From Allorhodopirellula heiligendammensis (lineage in GTDB: Bacteria; Planctomycetota; Planctomycetia; Pirellulales; Pirellulaceae): a DNA stretch of 64,000 nt. Every line of letters begins with the position of its first letter. The first letter of the stretch is position 1. The notes beneath the pieces are model-generated. The model had not been told where the DNA came from and searched no databases. It saw nothing but the letters and a program-made list of their open reading frames with translations. Below are positions 1-8,299 of this stretch, piece after piece. The stretch spans positions 1,229,739 to 1,293,738 of the forward strand of contig NZ_SJPU01000002.1 in the NCBI RefSeq assembly GCF_007860105.1, read 5' to 3'. The translations under genes and the position numbers were made by a program.

Positions 1-551
1 GCGGGAAGCTCTGTATTTCCGAGCCCTGGCCCGGCATGCTCCGTGGTATCTGGGGAGATCCTGAACGATTTGTCGAGCAGTACTTCAGTGACGTGCCCGG
101 TCAGTATCTGACGGGCGATAATGCACGCTGCGACCGCGACGGTTATTACTGGATCATGGGCCGGATCGATGATGTGATCAACGTTTCCGGCCATCGCCTG
201 AGCACGATCGAAGTCGAGAGTGCATTGGTGTCGCACCCCCATGTGTGCGAGGCCGCTGTGGTAGGCCGGCCTGATGACCTCAAGGGCCAAGCGATCGCTG
301 CCTTTATCACCACGACGGGACGCGATACCGACGACGAGTTCTTGAAGGAACTCAAAATGCACGTGCGTAAACAGATCGGTGCTTTGGCGCAGCCAGATGA
401 TATCCGTGTGACCGCCGCGCTGCCAAAAACTCGTAGCGGCAAGATCATGCGTCGTCTGCTCCGTGATGTCGCTGCGGGCCGTGAATTGGTCGGCGATACG
501 TCGACACTGGAAGATTTAGCCTCGATCTCGCAATTGCAGGAATCGGAGTGA
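1..551 (+). CDS. acs: Acetyl-CoA synthetase, C-terminal part (5' end outside window)
   Basis: The gene makes acetyl-CoA from acetate, ATP and CoA in the cytoplasm. The reading frame is open from base 3, so the N-terminal two thirds lie upstream of the window. About 182 residues are visible: a TGD motif before DGYYWIMGR, the hinge motif [16 protein letters not shown] that separates the large domain from the mobile C-terminal domain, and the terminal [11 protein letters not shown] motif. The lysine in that last motif is the catalytic and acetylation-regulated lysine of the acyl-adenylate (ANL) family. The VNVSGHR and [11 protein letters not shown] wording is typical of acetyl-CoA synthetase rather than of longer-chain ligases. 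The protein ends normally in SISQLQESE. Nothing downstream looks co-transcribed by function. Confidence 0.93.
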   Translation, partial: GKLCISEPWPGMLRGIWGDPERFVEQYFSDVPGQYLTGDNARCDRDGYYWIMGRIDDVINVSGHRLSTIEVESALVSHPHVCEAAVVGRPDDLKGQAIAAFITTTGRDTDDEFLKELKMHVRKQIGALAQPDDIRVTAALPKTRSGKIMRRLLRDVAAGRELVGDTSTLEDLASISQLQESE

Positions 552-679
552 TTGCGATTTAGTTGCCGCGGCGTAGGATTGGGGCAGCTGCCCCGTCCGA
601 GATCCGCTTGCTCGGCTGGGCCACTCCTCCCAACTACGCACACCCGCCGAGCGTTGTCAGAATTGAATAGTCCGCAGCC

Positions 680-1597
680 ATGACATGGATGGGGTTGACG
701 CTGATTTCTGCGTCGCTGCTGGGGTTCTACGACGTCGCCAAGAAGGTTGCCGTCCGCGGCAACGCGGTGCCGATCGTATTACTGTTGAGTGTATGCGTCG
801 GTGCAGCGATCTGGTCGGCCCTGCTGAGCCTGCAATGGATGGTGCCCCAGGCGGACTGGCCGAGTTGGCTGCGTGTCGACACGATTGACGGTTGGGGACA
901 CGTGGCTCTCGCGGCGAAATCGGTACTCGTCGGTGCCTCGTGGACGCTCGCGTTTCACGCCTTGAAAGAACTCCCGCTCTCGATTGCCGCGCCGATTCGA
1001 TCGACGAGCCCGCTATGGACATTGTTCATCGCGATCACCTTTCTCGGCGAACGACCGGCGCCGATGCAGTGGCTGGGCATCGCGATGGTGCTCGGATCAT
1101 TTTGGGCTCTGTCCGTCGTGGGCGCGCAGGAGGGGATTCGCTTTCGCAGTGATCGCGCCGTGTGGTGGATGATCGCAGCCACGATTTTGGGCGCGTTCAG
1201 TTCGGTGTACGACAAAATCCTGTTACAGGAGTTTGCGTATTCTCCGGCAACGGTACAGGCGTGGTTCACCATCTATCTCGTACCCGTGATGCTGCCCATG
1301 GCAATCCGTTGGTATCGCGAACGAGACAGTGGCGGCCCGAAGGCGAAGGTCAGGTTTCAGTTTCGGCCATCAATTTTATTGATCAGCCCTCTGCTGTTAG
1401 CGGCCGACTTGGCTTACTTCACGGCCTTGTCCGACCCCCACGCACTCCTGTCGGTAATCTCGCCGCTACGGCGTGGCAGTGTGATCGTGACACTGATCGC
1501 GGGCAGTCGCATGCGTGGGGAGCTGAACCTGCGGCGTAAAATCGTATGCGTGCTCGGGATCTTAGCCGGCGTGGTTCTGCTGATGCTTGGTGAGTAG
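680..1597 (+). CDS. DMT-superfamily (EamA-like) inner-membrane permease
   Basis: A 305-residue, very hydrophobic protein with about ten predicted membrane segments arranged as two similar halves, as in the EamA fold of drug/metabolite transporters. The first half opens with WMGLTLISASLLGFYDVAKK. Each half contains a motif like APIRSTSPLWTLFIAITFLGERP, where the conserved E follows the fourth helix of the repeat; the second half has the equivalent SVISPLRRGSVIVTLIAGSRMRGE. The substrate cannot be read from the sequence. The start is an ATG with no clear Shine-Dalgarno motif. The TAG stop lies inside a hairpin repeat (1594-1618), and the gene converges on the epimerase gene. Confidence 0.85.
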   Translation: MTWMGLTLISASLLGFYDVAKKVAVRGNAVPIVLLLSVCVGAAIWSALLSLQWMVPQADWPSWLRVDTIDGWGHVALAAKSVLVGASWTLAFHALKELPLSIAAPIRSTSPLWTLFIAITFLGERPAPMQWLGIAMVLGSFWALSVVGAQEGIRFRSDRAVWWMIAATILGAFSSVYDKILLQEFAYSPATVQAWFTIYLVPVMLPMAIRWYRERDSGGPKAKVRFQFRPSILLISPLLLAADLAYFTALSDPHALLSVISPLRRGSVIVTLIAGSRMRGELNLRRKIVCVLGILAGVVLLMLGE

Positions 1598-1618
1598 GCG
1601 TGTCTCTCCGAGGCACGC
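1594..1618. repeat. Degenerate copy of 25-nt hairpin repeat at permease stop
   Basis: Reads GTAGGCGTGTCTC, then TCC, then GAGGCACGC. The stem GCGTGTCTC/GAGGCACGC pairs throughout with one G-U pair. Compared with the copies at 1671 and 35578 the outer bases differ on both arms together, so pairing is kept. The TAG stop of the permease (1595-1597) is part of the repeat. Confidence 0.6.
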
Positions 1619-1670
1619 ACCGGAGTCTCGCACGCCGTCGGGTCAGACAATCAAACAAATAACGGGTGAA

Positions 1671-1695
1671 CCGAGTCTCGGAGAGACTCGGCTAC
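1671..1695. repeat. 25-nt hairpin repeat between convergent genes, probable bidirectional terminator
   Basis: CCGAGTCTC, loop GGA, GAGACTCGG, then CTAC: a perfect 9-bp stem with a 3-nt loop. On the other strand it reads GTAGCCGAGTCTC-TCC-GAGACTCGG, and it matches the copy at 35578-35602 at 23 of 25 positions. It lies 3 bp beyond the end of the epimerase gene in the gap between two convergent genes. There is no T run, so any terminator role is inference. Confidence 0.7.
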
Positions 1696-1698
1696 TGA

Positions 1699-2679
1699 TT
1701 AGGGGAGAAGTAGTTGACTGGACCAGGGGTGGTTGTCGCGATACCAAGCGACGGAGGCATCGATACCTTCGGCGAGTTCAACCTTAGGTGTCCAGCCGAG
1801 TAGATCGCGGGCCTTGCTGATATCGGCGGACGTGATTTTGATGTCGGCCTTGTGGAAGGTCTTATTCTCAATCTTCGCTTTTTTGCCCAATCGTGCTTCG
1901 AGCATCTCGATGATGGTGTTGAGCGAAACGGGGGTTCCTCCTCCACCGAGATTAACGACTTCATAACCGACAGGTTGGAGGGCGGCGATCGTCCCAGACG
2001 CGATGTCGGACACGTACGTGAAATCGCGTGATTGCTCACCGTCACCAAACAACTCAATCGGAGTGCCTTCGTCGATCCACTTGATGAACCGGAAAATACA
2101 CATGTCGGGTCGCCCAGCAGGACCGTAAACGGTGAAGTAACGACAGACCGAAACGTCGATATCGTAAAGGTGATGGTAGGCATAAGCCATCGCCTCAGCA
2201 GCCTTTTTGCTAGCGGCGTAGGGCGAAATCGGCGTGTTGACGGGCAGTGTTTCGACAAACGGCATGGGTTGGCCGGCGTACAGCGACGAGGTCGAGGCGA
2301 GCACGTACTTCTTGACCCCGTGTCGCTGCATCTGATCAAGGAGATTCAGGCTACCCATCGCGTTGGTCGTCATGTAGACATGGGGGTTCTCCATGCTGTA
2401 CCGCACCCCCGCGCGGGCCGCGAGATTCAATACTCCGTCGAATTGGTGCCGCTCAAAGATACCCTGCAGCGTCGAGTTATCTTCGATGTCCCCGCGGATG
2501 AATTCGAATTGCTCGGGGCCGTGGCTCTGCAACCGTTCCAGCCGATGTTCCTTCAATCGTACATCGTAGTAATCGTTGACATTATCGATGCCGACAACTT
2601 GGTGTCCCCCCGCAATGAGCTGCGAGGCCACTTCATTGGCGATAAATCCAGCGCAACCGGTGACAAGATAGGTGGACAT
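1699..2679 (-). CDS. NAD-dependent sugar epimerase, UDP-glucuronate 4-epimerase-like
   Basis: A 326-residue extended short-chain dehydrogenase/reductase, predicted to interconvert UDP-sugars in the cytoplasm for cell-surface polysaccharide. The N-terminal Rossmann loop is TGCAGFIANE (residues 7-16), with Ala in place of the usual third Gly. The catalytic set is Ser129-Ser132 (STSS) and Y154-x3-K158 (YAASK). NDYYDVRLKEHRLERL (residues 35-50) resembles the UDP-glucuronate epimerase group more than GalE. The C-terminal part has the substrate-binding pattern GDGEQSRDFTYVSDIASG. The ATG at 2679 starts directly at the Rossmann strand; a longer reading from 2745 only adds 22 unrelated residues. The exact sugar is inference. 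Confidence 0.85.
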   Translation of the reverse strand: MSTYLVTGCAGFIANEVASQLIAGGHQVVGIDNVNDYYDVRLKEHRLERLQSHGPEQFEFIRGDIEDNSTLQGIFERHQFDGVLNLAARAGVRYSMENPHVYMTTNAMGSLNLLDQMQRHGVKKYVLASTSSLYAGQPMPFVETLPVNTPISPYAASKKAAEAMAYAYHHLYDIDVSVCRYFTVYGPAGRPDMCIFRFIKWIDEGTPIELFGDGEQSRDFTYVSDIASGTIAALQPVGYEVVNLGGGGTPVSLNTIIEMLEARLGKKAKIENKTFHKADIKITSADISKARDLLGWTPKVELAEGIDASVAWYRDNHPWSSQLLLP

Positions 2680-2812
2680 GGTGCGGTGCAATTGAAAAGG
2701 GGATTGATTGGAGCGAAATAGTATATCGGGCGGATTTGTCAACAACAGGCGTCTGGGGAGGGATCCGCGTGCAGGGCAAACGCAGCCACGTGGTCAAACG
2801 CATCTCGCCGGG

Positions 2813-4249
2813 TTAGTTCAGTTGTTGTTTGCGAAGTTGCTCATCATAGTCACGAACAATGGCGTCGTAGTTTTGCTGAATGCGGTCGGCAACGTCAATT
2901 CCAGCTTGGGCGTCCCGAATGACCGCGAACACATTGGACAGAGTGCTTGCGTTCGTGGCCGTTTCGCTCAGCAAGACTTGCCCGTTTTCACCCCGACCGG
3001 TGTCGGCTTGTAAGAGAGCCATGGCGCCTGCGTCGAGACGAAGTTGTCGAACGAGCTTGTCGACGAGACTTGGGGCGACAAGGCTTGCCGCTGAGGCGGG
3101 CAGCCCACGCAGCGCATCATGAACGTCCCGCTGGGATGAGACGAAGAATACGCGAGTATGGCGGAACTGTGGCGAAGCTAAAACCGGTATGGCTTGCATC
3201 CAGGACTGCAGCCAAGCCGCGCGATCGGGCGGATTGTCCGGTGGAGCGGCCACGAGCAGGTAATCGTTCCCCTGCCAGAGTGCTCCCTGCTGGCGTGAAA
3301 TGGCCGTCGCCAGTGGCCGCAGCGATACGCTCCGCCCAATCAGCTCCGAAGGTGGCGGTGGTGGCAGCGGGACGAATGCCCGAACGAGTTTCGGTTGGCG
3401 GGGCGGAAGCGGGAACGTTGATGCTGGGGCCGCTGACGGGGGCTGGAAGGTAGCCGATTGCAACTCGAGGCGGAGGGTCCAATGGCTGCGATCGATTCCT
3501 GCGCCGCTCACCCCGAAATCTGGGAGAGGCAGTTCGACGCGGCGAATCAGACTTGTATTGGCATCGATCCAAAAGACGAATCGCTCGGACCGAGACGTGA
3601 CCGAAATCCGCTGTAACTCAGTATTATCAATGGAAGCTGGACGAAGCCACTCAAACTCCGTTTCGGCAGTGAAGAGCTTTTGCATGGGATGATCGGCGAG
3701 CAGCCATTCCAACTGTGGGGGCGGGCCCGCAAGGCCGGCGGACAGGCGAGCGCGGAGCACCTCATCGTCGAGTACCCGAGGTAGAGGCAATCGATCGGTT
3801 ACCGGCGATCGCCACGCGTGCTGGAGGACCTGCCCGTCGAAGTGCGAACTCTGAGGTTCATCGAACCACGCGGTCATATCAATATGTTCGACATCATGAT
3901 CGGTGCGGTCGGGATGGGCCAACACGCGGATCCTCGCCGTGTACGCCTCGACGGCAAGTTCATGCGGGTCGAAATGAACACTCAGCGGTGCGGTCTCGAC
4001 TTCATTGGACTGGAAGGCGTTTGCCCCCGGAGCCTGCAGAATCACCTTGCCATTGTCGTCGTAGTACGACGCCACCTGATAGCGGCGAAAGACATCTCGC
4101 AGCCGGATTTCCGCATCGACATTGGGCGGTGGCACGGCGGTGTCCGAGGGCGATGTGACTTCCGTCGGTCGACACCCTGCCACGACGCACAGGGCCAGTG
4201 CGATCGGGAGCAAGCATAATTGCGGCATGCTCCGAAGTGATAGCGTCAT
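2813..4249 (-). CDS. Predicted lipoprotein of unknown function
   Basis: A 478-residue protein with a lipoprotein signal: a hydrophobic segment LCLLPIALALCVVAGC ending in a lipobox whose Cys is residue 26. The mature protein is predicted to be anchored in a membrane on the periplasmic side. Residues about 45-270 look like an all-beta domain reminiscent of LolA/outer-membrane sorting folds. A proline run (about residue 295) leads to a C-terminal domain containing VFFVSSQRDVHDALRGLP. The family is not recognised. The ATG at 4249 is chosen because it overlaps the stop of the upstream small gene in an ATGA, implying translational coupling, and because it places the signal peptide at the N-terminus. 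Confidence 0.7.
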   Translation of the reverse strand: MTLSLRSMPQLCLLPIALALCVVAGCRPTEVTSPSDTAVPPPNVDAEIRLRDVFRRYQVASYYDDNGKVILQAPGANAFQSNEVETAPLSVHFDPHELAVEAYTARIRVLAHPDRTDHDVEHIDMTAWFDEPQSSHFDGQVLQHAWRSPVTDRLPLPRVLDDEVLRARLSAGLAGPPPQLEWLLADHPMQKLFTAETEFEWLRPASIDNTELQRISVTSRSERFVFWIDANTSLIRRVELPLPDFGVSGAGIDRSHWTLRLELQSATFQPPSAAPASTFPLPPRQPKLVRAFVPLPPPPPSELIGRSVSLRPLATAISRQQGALWQGNDYLLVAAPPDNPPDRAAWLQSWMQAIPVLASPQFRHTRVFFVSSQRDVHDALRGLPASAASLVAPSLVDKLVRQLRLDAGAMALLQADTGRGENGQVLLSETATNASTLSNVFAVIRDAQAGIDVADRIQQNYDAIVRDYDEQLRKQQLN

Positions 4250-4449
4250 GAGTCGTCGCCATCCTTTCCCATCCGCAGCGATTCCAACCGAACCGGTTTG
4301 CACAGTAGCCGCTTTTCATGTGCGGCGCGACCGCACTTGCGGCAGATCAAAGTGGCGTGAGCGACCTGCTCGGCCAACAGCGGAAGAGCGTTTTCGAGCG
4401 TGTTCCGGTCCCACTTGCAGATCGCTTTTTTAGGCAGTTTTGCAGACAT
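4246..4449 (-). CDS. Small zinc-ribbon-like protein
   Basis: A 67-residue basic protein. It carries Cys11, a CRKC pair (Cys36 and Cys39), His44 and Cys50 in RAAHEKRLLC, a spacing that could bind one zinc ion. No other domain is visible and the family is not recognised. Its stop overlaps the start of the lipoprotein gene by four bases (ATGA at 4246-4249), so the two are very likely one transcript with coupled translation. That overlap and the conserved-looking cysteine pattern are the reasons for treating this short frame as a real gene. Confidence 0.6.
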   Translation of the reverse strand: MSAKLPKKAICKWDRNTLENALPLLAEQVAHATLICRKCGRAAHEKRLLCKPVRLESLRMGKDGDDS

Positions 4450-4674
4450 GCGGTGGAGGTCGCGGGGACTGGAGAGTTTGGAGGTGGATGGTGTCCCTCA
4501 GGTTATACACCAATCAACGCGCGAACCATCCCGGCATTTTGGCATCGTTTTCGTCGCAACCACGATTCGGATGCCTGGTGATGCAGGTATCAAAGGGGAC
4601 AACGAGGGTGGTTGCCAGCGTGCGCTTGCGGAGTGTAGCCGCCCGGGGCAAGCGAGGAATTATCTGGATTCGCA

Positions 4675-5751
4675 CTAGCGTTCCAGTTCGGCGAGATCAT
4701 TGGTGCGTGCCATCAACCTCAATTTGTCCATCGCCCGTCGCTCGAGTTGACGGACGCGTTCTTTGGATACCCCCAGCCGATTGGCGAGAGATTGCAAGGT
4801 ATGCACCCGGCGATGGGAACCAAGCGAGAACCGTGAGCGAATGATAAATTTTTCACGGCGATCCAGGTTGCCCAGCATCCCGCCGAGCCGACTGCGCAGT
4901 TCATGCCACCGCTTTTCGCTGATGGCCGAACATCGGTCTTCATTGCTGATGTTCAGTTCCATGTCCTGCGCGCCGCCGATCATCCGCTCGCGTTCCTGCT
5001 GCAGCAGCACGACGGTGCGGTACGCATTTCGACGCACGACCTGAGTCGCATAGGTGCTGAATCGGAATCCACGTTCGAAGTCAAACTTTTCGACGCTGCG
5101 AATCAGCGCGATGATCCCATCGCTCAATAGCTCATCGAACGAATGGTTCGGGGTGACAAACTTCTTGACAATGGAAAAGACCAGACGCAGATTGGCCTCG
5201 AGAATCCGATCGCGGTGCCACTGAGCGAGTGCCAAGTAGAGGTCGATCAATTCAAGACGCGACCGCGAGGGACGTTCCGGATTGAGGATGGTGCGGTGTA
5301 TCGCTGCCTGCTGACGCAGGTAGTTCATCCTTTCAAACAGCTGCTCCTCTTGGTCCGGTTCTAGTAACGCGGCTTCGCAAAGGCGCCCCAGGTGGATTGG
5401 TAGTTCGCTGCCGGTGGGGCGACCTTGAGCACTCCCGGGTGCCGAATGTCGATCGGCGAGGCCGAGGGGCAGAGCGAAGATTCGCTTCCCTTCGCGCAGC
5501 GAACGGAAGCGTTCGCTGCCCATGAAGTTAATCTCATGCCGCAACCGCCACTTGGTGCGTGCACGCACTTGCTCAATGTCGAGGGATTCCGTCTGCTGAA
5601 GTTGGTGTCGGATCTCGGCCAGGGGCTGGGCGAGTTCGTCGCAACGGAGCCATGAAGGATGGCGGGTGGGGAACGAGGACGCTGTCACATTCTCCAGCAG
5701 CGGTGCTGCCGGGGCCGACGGGCGGGATCGGGGATTCGTCATTGCACTCAT
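4675..5751 (-). CDS. RNA polymerase sigma-70 family factor
   Basis: A 358-residue sigma factor. A region 1.2-like segment lies at about 118-150 (LPIHLGRLCEAALLEPDQEE). Region 2 spans about 185-245: EANLRLVFSIVKKF, then FDELLSDGIIALIRSVEKFDFERGFRFSTYATQVVRR, which holds the core-binding and -10-recognition parts. Region 4 spans about 296-345: LDRREKFIIRSRFSL, then a helix-turn-helix SLANRLGVSKERVRQLERRAM for the -35 element. Only about 50 residues separate regions 2 and 4, so region 3 appears missing or very reduced. The first 115 residues are not recognised. It looks like an alternative group 2/3 factor rather than the housekeeping RpoD. No anti-sigma gene is adjacent. Confidence 0.9.
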   Translation of the reverse strand: MSAMTNPRSRPSAPAAPLLENVTASSFPTRHPSWLRCDELAQPLAEIRHQLQQTESLDIEQVRARTKWRLRHEINFMGSERFRSLREGKRIFALPLGLADRHSAPGSAQGRPTGSELPIHLGRLCEAALLEPDQEEQLFERMNYLRQQAAIHRTILNPERPSRSRLELIDLYLALAQWHRDRILEANLRLVFSIVKKFVTPNHSFDELLSDGIIALIRSVEKFDFERGFRFSTYATQVVRRNAYRTVVLLQQERERMIGGAQDMELNISNEDRCSAISEKRWHELRSRLGGMLGNLDRREKFIIRSRFSLGSHRRVHTLQSLANRLGVSKERVRQLERRAMDKLRLMARTNDLAELER

Positions 5752-6217
5752 GCGGATGCCTGGCTCCGTGTGGGAAGTGAGATATCGTTGGGCGTTGACG
5801 AACCGCTATCATCGAAGCAGTCGTGGGTCGCGTTGCGGTCCGTCGGGCATGCAGGGTCACAGCGCGGGTTGGGATGTCAGATCGAAATCCAAGCTTCCCC
5901 GCGCGTGGCGTGCGTGCTTGCTTGCCCCAGCACGAAGCGATTACGGTGCCATTTCCATCCGACGAGCTGGTGGGCGGGCGTCACCAGCCAAGGGCATTGC
6001 GACGCGGCCTCCTCTGCGGTGGGTTGCGGTTCCCTAGTAGGGTTCCACGGGAGTCTTCTGGTCCCGTGTGAAGGTGGGCCTCATGCCAGAGATGCTCGGA
6101 ATAATCCGGCAGGGAGGGCGGGAGCAACCGCGTGCCATGAAGAAACTTGCAGCATTACTGCAAATGGTTTCCGGTAAACGGCCCGCGCAGCCGCGTTGGC
6201 TACTCGTCCTGTGGTGC
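5752..6217. other. 466-bp intergenic stretch, nothing recognised
   Basis: This lies between the sigma-factor start and the 3' end of the phosphatase gene, both on the minus strand, so it should hold the sigma-factor promoter. No convincing gene, RNA or repeat was seen; open frames here have no family features and no ribosome-binding sites. Confidence 0.4.
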
Positions 6218-7012
6218 TCAGCGAAGTTGTTCGGTGAGTGCAGTGTGGAGTGCGGGATTGGCGGAGACGGCGAATTTCGGCGCCCAGTCATCGAACGCCC
6301 CGCCATCGTAACCAGTCAGCACGGCACCCGCCTCGCGGGCAATCACCGTCCCGGCGGCGGAGTCCCAAGCAGAGACATTGGTGGCCCAATAGGCGTCGAG
6401 CCTACCGTCGGCGACATAACACATGTTCAAGGCGCAGGACCCTAGGCGGCGGAGCGACTGGCAGCGTTCGAGCACCCGCAGAAACCGGTCAATCTCCGGT
6501 GAATCGCGTGTTACTCCGGCGCGAAAACTGCATGCCACCAGACTCTGATCAAGCGTCGAGGTATCGCTGGTTTTCATCAACCGATCGTTACAGCGGGCGC
6601 CCTGGCCATCGATCGCGGTGAAGCAATCCTGGCTGATGGGATCGTAGATCACACCCAGTCTCATTTTCCCACGCGCGTAGAGGCCGATCGATACGGCGAA
6701 TCCCTGTAAGCCATGAACATAGTTGACTGTGCCATCGAGGGGGTCGACGACCCAGCAGGGAGCCGCGTCGAGGTCGCCAGCCCGGGTGTCGGCAGGTGGC
6801 TCATTTTCACCTTCCTCCTCGCCGACAAACGAATAGCTCGGGTAAGAGCTCTCCAGGATCGCCCGAATTGCGTTTTGCGCAGCTAGATCAGCATCGGTGA
6901 CGAGATCTTTGGGTGCCTTCTCGCTCACCACGCGATTCTGGTATCGCGACATCAGCTCCTCTGCAGCAGCACGGGCGGCGGCGAGTGCGACGTGCAGGTG
7001 ATCGTTATCCAT
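6218..7012 (-). CDS. Inositol monophosphatase family protein
   Basis: A 264-residue Mg2+-dependent phosphatase of the IMPase/SuhB/CysQ superfamily, cytoplasmic. Metal-binding motifs are visible in order: GEEEG (64-68), WVVDPLDGTVNYVHG (87-101, with Asp90 and Asp93 binding metal) and, near the C-terminus, WDSAAGTVIAREAGA with the third metal Asp. The substrate may be inositol-1-phosphate, another sugar phosphate or an adenosine phosphate; sequence alone does not decide. The ATG at 7012 lies 5 bp after the kinase stop and begins MDNDHLHVALAAARAA; a start at 7054 would overlap the kinase gene by 37 bp. It is probably co-transcribed with the kinase. Confidence 0.88.
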   Translation of the reverse strand: MDNDHLHVALAAARAAAEELMSRYQNRVVSEKAPKDLVTDADLAAQNAIRAILESSYPSYSFVGEEEGENEPPADTRAGDLDAAPCWVVDPLDGTVNYVHGLQGFAVSIGLYARGKMRLGVIYDPISQDCFTAIDGQGARCNDRLMKTSDTSTLDQSLVACSFRAGVTRDSPEIDRFLRVLERCQSLRRLGSCALNMCYVADGRLDAYWATNVSAWDSAAGTVIAREAGAVLTGYDGGAFDDWAPKFAVSANPALHTALTEQLR

Positions 7013-7017
7013 GAAAA

Positions 7018-8139
7018 TCAGTCGTTTTCGAGATGCCGTAGTTCTTCGAGCCAAAGACGGATGTCGTTGTCGTACTCAGTCGACATGTTACTGAGGATCA
7101 ACTGGCGATGGAACGCCGCAGCACCACCCTGCTCGACATGCTCGGCCACCTCGGCACTGAGAAACCTCAGGCTGGGGTCAGGAGCAATCAGGCCACGCAG
7201 GAAATTCATCAGCAACTGATTGCGGAGGACTTCCTCGGGAAGGATGCGATCGAGATTCTTGGGCAGCTCCCATTTCGCTTTCAGGAATTCAGCCAAGCTG
7301 GTCATGCCCGAGCATGGGTTGACCCCAGCGAGCAGCTCGATCAGGACATAGCCCAGGCTCGCTAAGTCACTGCGAGGGGTTGCCGGCCGATTCTCAAGCA
7401 CTTCTGGGGCGGCATAGATGGGTGTGCATTCCCGGTCATTGGGAGGGTTGCGGTAATCGATCGAGGATCCCATGTCGATTAATTTCGCATGCCCGCTACG
7501 TTTGAGCATGATATTGGCGGGTTTGACGTCCCCATGAACAATACCTTCCCGGTGCAGTGCGGCCAACGCTGCCAAACACTCACGGACAATCGCTACCGCG
7601 ACACCTGCCTTGAATCGCGATTGCTCGACACCCTCGGTCATGATCACGTCGTTTATGTATCGCCAGCGTTTGGGGTGGACGTAGTCACGAAGCAGCTCGA
7701 GGCAGGGAGGCATCACCAATTGTCGCAAGTCGTAGCCATCGATCCATTCCATCAGCATGACACGGATGCGGTCTCGCTCGAAAAAGTTTTGCACATCGAG
7801 CAAATTATCGTGCTGAATCATTGCCACCCGAGCGGCGATCGATGCCACACGCTGCATCGCTTCATCGTAGGCGCGAGCGTCCTGGAAGCGTTCGGGGGAA
7901 AAGATTTTCATCGCCACAGGGACGGTGAAACCATCCGTACCGCGATACTCTGTTAGATAGACTTCTCCCTGGCCGCCGCGACCGAGCATCCGCAGCAAGC
8001 GATAGTGCCCCGTCCACGAAACTTTGCGATCGCGAGTGAGTTCGTCATAGCGATTGACCAGCTTCGGGTCGCTCGTCTGAGATTGAGCGCCGAGATAGGT
8101 GATCGTGGGCGTGGGTTCGAAACGCGTGGTCGCTGGCAT
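7018..8139 (-). CDS. Eukaryotic-type Ser/Thr protein kinase, soluble
   Basis: A 373-residue Hanks-type kinase. The glycine loop is MLGRGGQGEVYL (51-62), the ATP-anchoring lysine is K78 in VAMKIF, and the catalytic loop is VHGDVKPANI (201-210), with Asp204, Lys206 and Asn209. The metal-binding triad is DMG (222-224) instead of DFG, and the APE motif is AAPEVL. HGD instead of HRD marks it as a non-RD kinase, so activation-loop phosphorylation may not be needed. No membrane helix or sensor domain is present, unlike many Planctomycetes PknB-type kinases. It is followed at once by the inositol-monophosphatase gene, which suggests a shared transcript but no proven functional link. Confidence 0.9.
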   Translation of the reverse strand: MPATTRFEPTPTITYLGAQSQTSDPKLVNRYDELTRDRKVSWTGHYRLLRMLGRGGQGEVYLTEYRGTDGFTVPVAMKIFSPERFQDARAYDEAMQRVASIAARVAMIQHDNLLDVQNFFERDRIRVMLMEWIDGYDLRQLVMPPCLELLRDYVHPKRWRYINDVIMTEGVEQSRFKAGVAVAIVRECLAALAALHREGIVHGDVKPANIMLKRSGHAKLIDMGSSIDYRNPPNDRECTPIYAAPEVLENRPATPRSDLASLGYVLIELLAGVNPCSGMTSLAEFLKAKWELPKNLDRILPEEVLRNQLLMNFLRGLIAPDPSLRFLSAEVAEHVEQGGAAAFHRQLILSNMSTEYDNDIRLWLEELRHLEND

Positions 8140-8299
8140 GGCTATGGGCCGATTGTGGCGGCTTCCTTGTCACCTTGATTCGCTATTCCCTAGAAAGAGA
8201 TACAGATGCAAATGCGTCGAAAGGGTTCGCAATCCGCCATGGTCTTTCTGTTTTCGCAGTGAAGTATAGTCCAACTCGCTCGTCAGTACGAACGGAGGT

